Positions 62,818 to 64,000 of a DNA stretch of 64,000 nt are shown piece by piece. A program made the position numbers and the translations under genes. Source of the stretch: Culturomica massiliensis (GTDB taxonomy: Bacteria; Bacteroidota; Bacteroidia; Bacteroidales; Marinifilaceae); the NCBI RefSeq assembly GCF_900091655.1, contig NZ_LT594621.1:1426001-1490000 (forward strand). The letters are read 5' to 3'. The notes under the pieces are model-generated. The model worked only from the letters and a program-made list of their open reading frames with translations. It searched no databases and had not been told where the DNA came from. Every line of letters begins with the position of its first letter. The first letter of the stretch is position 1.

Positions 62818-63126
62818 ATGATTACAAAAGAAAACATTGGCAACGAGACCTTTGAGTCTATGACCATCAATGACACGCCTGCATTGTTTACGGATATGCG
62901 GATTGACCGGAATGCCGTTCCGGAGGGACTGTACGCATACGATATCCGGGAGTCGGATGACGGGGACCGTCTGGCGACCATCGAACCGACGGTGATGGTA
63001 AATCATGGCGGAACCATCCTGACCAGGAAAGAGTTTATCACGGAAAAGGACGGCTATGTACAGATTGACGAATACGGTTTCGAGGCCTCCATGACACTGG
63101 AAGAGTGGCTTGAGGAAAACAATTAA
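62818..63126 (+). CDS. LPD28-like domain protein
   Basis: 102 residues from ATG 62818. 'DMRIDRNAVPEGLYAYDIRE' followed by 'PTVMVNHGGTILT' (about 23-75) matches the pattern of large polyvalent protein-associated domain 28. These domains travel with phage and ICE polyvalent proteins; here it stands alone. Confidence 0.65.
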   Translation: MITKENIGNETFESMTINDTPALFTDMRIDRNAVPEGLYAYDIRESDDGDRLATIEPTVMVNHGGTILTRKEFITEKDGYVQIDEYGFEASMTLEEWLEENN

Positions 63127-63139
63127 ATGTATAAAGGAT

Positions 63140-63550
63140 ATGGATATTAAGGAACTGACAGAAAGGTATCAGGATCGTTTCGATGCCCATTACCTGCAAG
63201 ACGATAACGGAACCGGCAGAAAAGGTCGGAAACGGAAAAAGGAAGTTGAGACCCCGAATTTTCTCAAGGATGTTATCCGGCCGATCCTGGACACTTTGCC
63301 GGACTTGTTGCCGGAGTACGGGTTCACCAAAACTACGGATGATTACGCCATGTACGGCGAGTATTACCGTATCAAGGCGGGTATCGTCCTCGTGGGAGGT
63401 TTTTCCATCGATGAGGATTTTAACCTGTACTTCACGCCATTGTTCCATGGCAAAGCCTGCGGTAAGAGTCACAAAATCGACAGCATCGGACAACTCGTTG
63501 AAATCATCCGCGAACAATTTGAAAGAAGGGAGGTGAAGATGAAAGGATAG
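63140..63550 (+). CDS. Unknown 136-residue protein
   Basis: ATG 63140 (MDIKELTERYQD...). Basic stretch 'GRKGRKRKKEVETPNFLK' (about 25-42), then alpha/beta. No family. Last gene of the unit before a gap. Confidence 0.55.
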   Translation: MDIKELTERYQDRFDAHYLQDDNGTGRKGRKRKKEVETPNFLKDVIRPILDTLPDLLPEYGFTKTTDDYAMYGEYYRIKAGIVLVGGFSIDEDFNLYFTPLFHGKACGKSHKIDSIGQLVEIIREQFERREVKMKG

Positions 63551-63588
63551 TTTCATGCAATAGACATGGGTCGTTCCGTAATTTATTG

Positions 63589-63596
63589 TATATTTG
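63589..63596 (+). promoter_or_regulatory. Possible -7 box for the last gene
   Basis: TATATTTG in the 154-bp gap before ATG 63705. The -33 element is not evident. A 25-codon frame at 63601-63678 follows it but has no support as a gene. Confidence 0.4.
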
Positions 63597-63704
63597 TCAG
63601 ATGAAGAAAGTCTGTATATGTATTTCGGACGAAAGCCCGGCAGTTGAACGGATTACAGGCACTTTCATGTTTGGCTGACATCAAACCTAATATATCTATT
63701 TGAT

Positions 63705-64000
63705 ATGAAAAAGGAAGAGATTATTCGCCGCTGTTACGGCGGCATGAAGGAAAGGCATGGCGTGGAAACCATCATCCTTTTCCATGTCGGAGATTCATTC
63801 GAGGCGTATTTTGATGATGCCGAAACGATTACCCGGATCACGGAAGTGCCCCGGTTCAAGATGACGGCGGCAGGTATACCTGCCATCAGGATTTCCGACG
63901 CCGCCTTGGAAGAATGTAGAAACCGGTTGCTGGATGCAGGATGCAAGGTATGCGTGTCCGAGGTCCGGGGGGTATCCGGCCGCCACATTCTCAAAATCAA
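63705..64000 (+). CDS. MutS domain-I-like protein (partial, runs off the window)
   Basis: 98 residues visible from ATG 63705. 'TIILFHVGDSFEAYFDDAETI' (about 22-42) fits the MutS 'FRVGDFYEaFfeDA' signature better than the 59728 protein, including the Phe-Glu pair shifted into 'SFEAY'. 'NRLLDAGCKVCVSEV' parallels 'L..aG.kvaicEQ'. C-terminus outside the window. Confidence 0.65.
   Translation, partial: MKKEEIIRRCYGGMKERHGVETIILFHVGDSFEAYFDDAETITRITEVPRFKMTAAGIPAIRISDAALEECRNRLLDAGCKVCVSEVRGVSGRHILKI

Noticed and set aside
63601..63678. 25-codon frame after the putative promoter near 63.6 kb.
   Set aside because: Too short and without conservation evidence; may only be leader sequence.
1..64000. 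CRISPR arrays, rRNA and complete tRNA genes.
   Set aside because: No regularly spaced repeats of CRISPR size, no rRNA-like sequence and no complete cloverleaf were seen on either strand.

Overview
The window looks like DNA from a Bacteroidales bacterium (Bacteroides, Parabacteroides, Prevotella or a relative). The signs are -7 boxes of the TAnnTTTG type, few Shine-Dalgarno sequences, and gene families typical of mobile DNA in that order. It appears to be the inside of a large mobile element, most likely a big temperate phage or phage-plasmid. No chromosomal housekeeping gene, rRNA or complete tRNA was seen. No terminase, MuA/MuB transposase or replication initiator is visible, so the element extends past both ends.

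Region 1 (1-18.7 kb, mostly minus strand) is a Mu-like contractile head-tail module. Read 5' to 3' on the minus strand it runs: DUF935-type portal, MuF-like minor head protein, virion morphogenesis protein, a tail completion/terminator-like gene, ClpP-type prohead protease with scaffold tail, major capsid, a small linker protein, tail sheath, tail tube, Dam-type methyltransferase, tail assembly chaperone, tape measure, and two tail hub/baseplate proteins. A plus-strand cassette sits inside the tail genes: an AbiEi/AbiEii-like pair overlapping a metallophosphoesterase (7.2-9.7 kb). The MuF-like gene has no usable start codon. It is joined to the portal by a textbook -1 frameshift signal.

Region 2 (18.9-25.5 kb) holds early/regulatory genes (a KilA-N-like protein, a NUMOD1-like protein, a KilA-N/KilAC antirepressor, a cysteine-cluster protein), then a minus-strand AAA ATPase plus RloB-like defence pair between terminators that share the same arm sequence.

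Region 3 (25.5-27.35 kb) is a 1.9 kb stretch without convincing genes: short repeats, an AT-rich block with a 16-bp palindrome, a hairpin-rich segment and a tRNA-like T-arm/acceptor fragment.

Region 4 (27.36-64 kb) is a dense plus-strand array of about 55 mostly small unknown genes, often overlapping by a few bases, so co-transcribed in long units. It is interrupted by an IS110-family element (29.4-30.9 kb). Recognisable members are a DUF3560-like protein, DUF3846, several zinc-ribbon proteins, a DUF3871/DUF932-like protein, a minimal tyrosine recombinase, a helical-repeat protein, a radical SAM enzyme, an HTH protein, an LPD28-like protein and two stand-alone MutS-domain-I-like proteins. The arrangement resembles anti-defence/accessory arrays of large phages and conjugative elements, but that role is inference.

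The most unusual locus is at 37.4-39.5 kb: an unclassified reverse transcriptase followed by about 840 nt of strongly folded non-coding DNA. The unit is bounded by a 12-bp direct repeat that recreates the end of the upstream gene, as if an RT-RNA module had inserted there.
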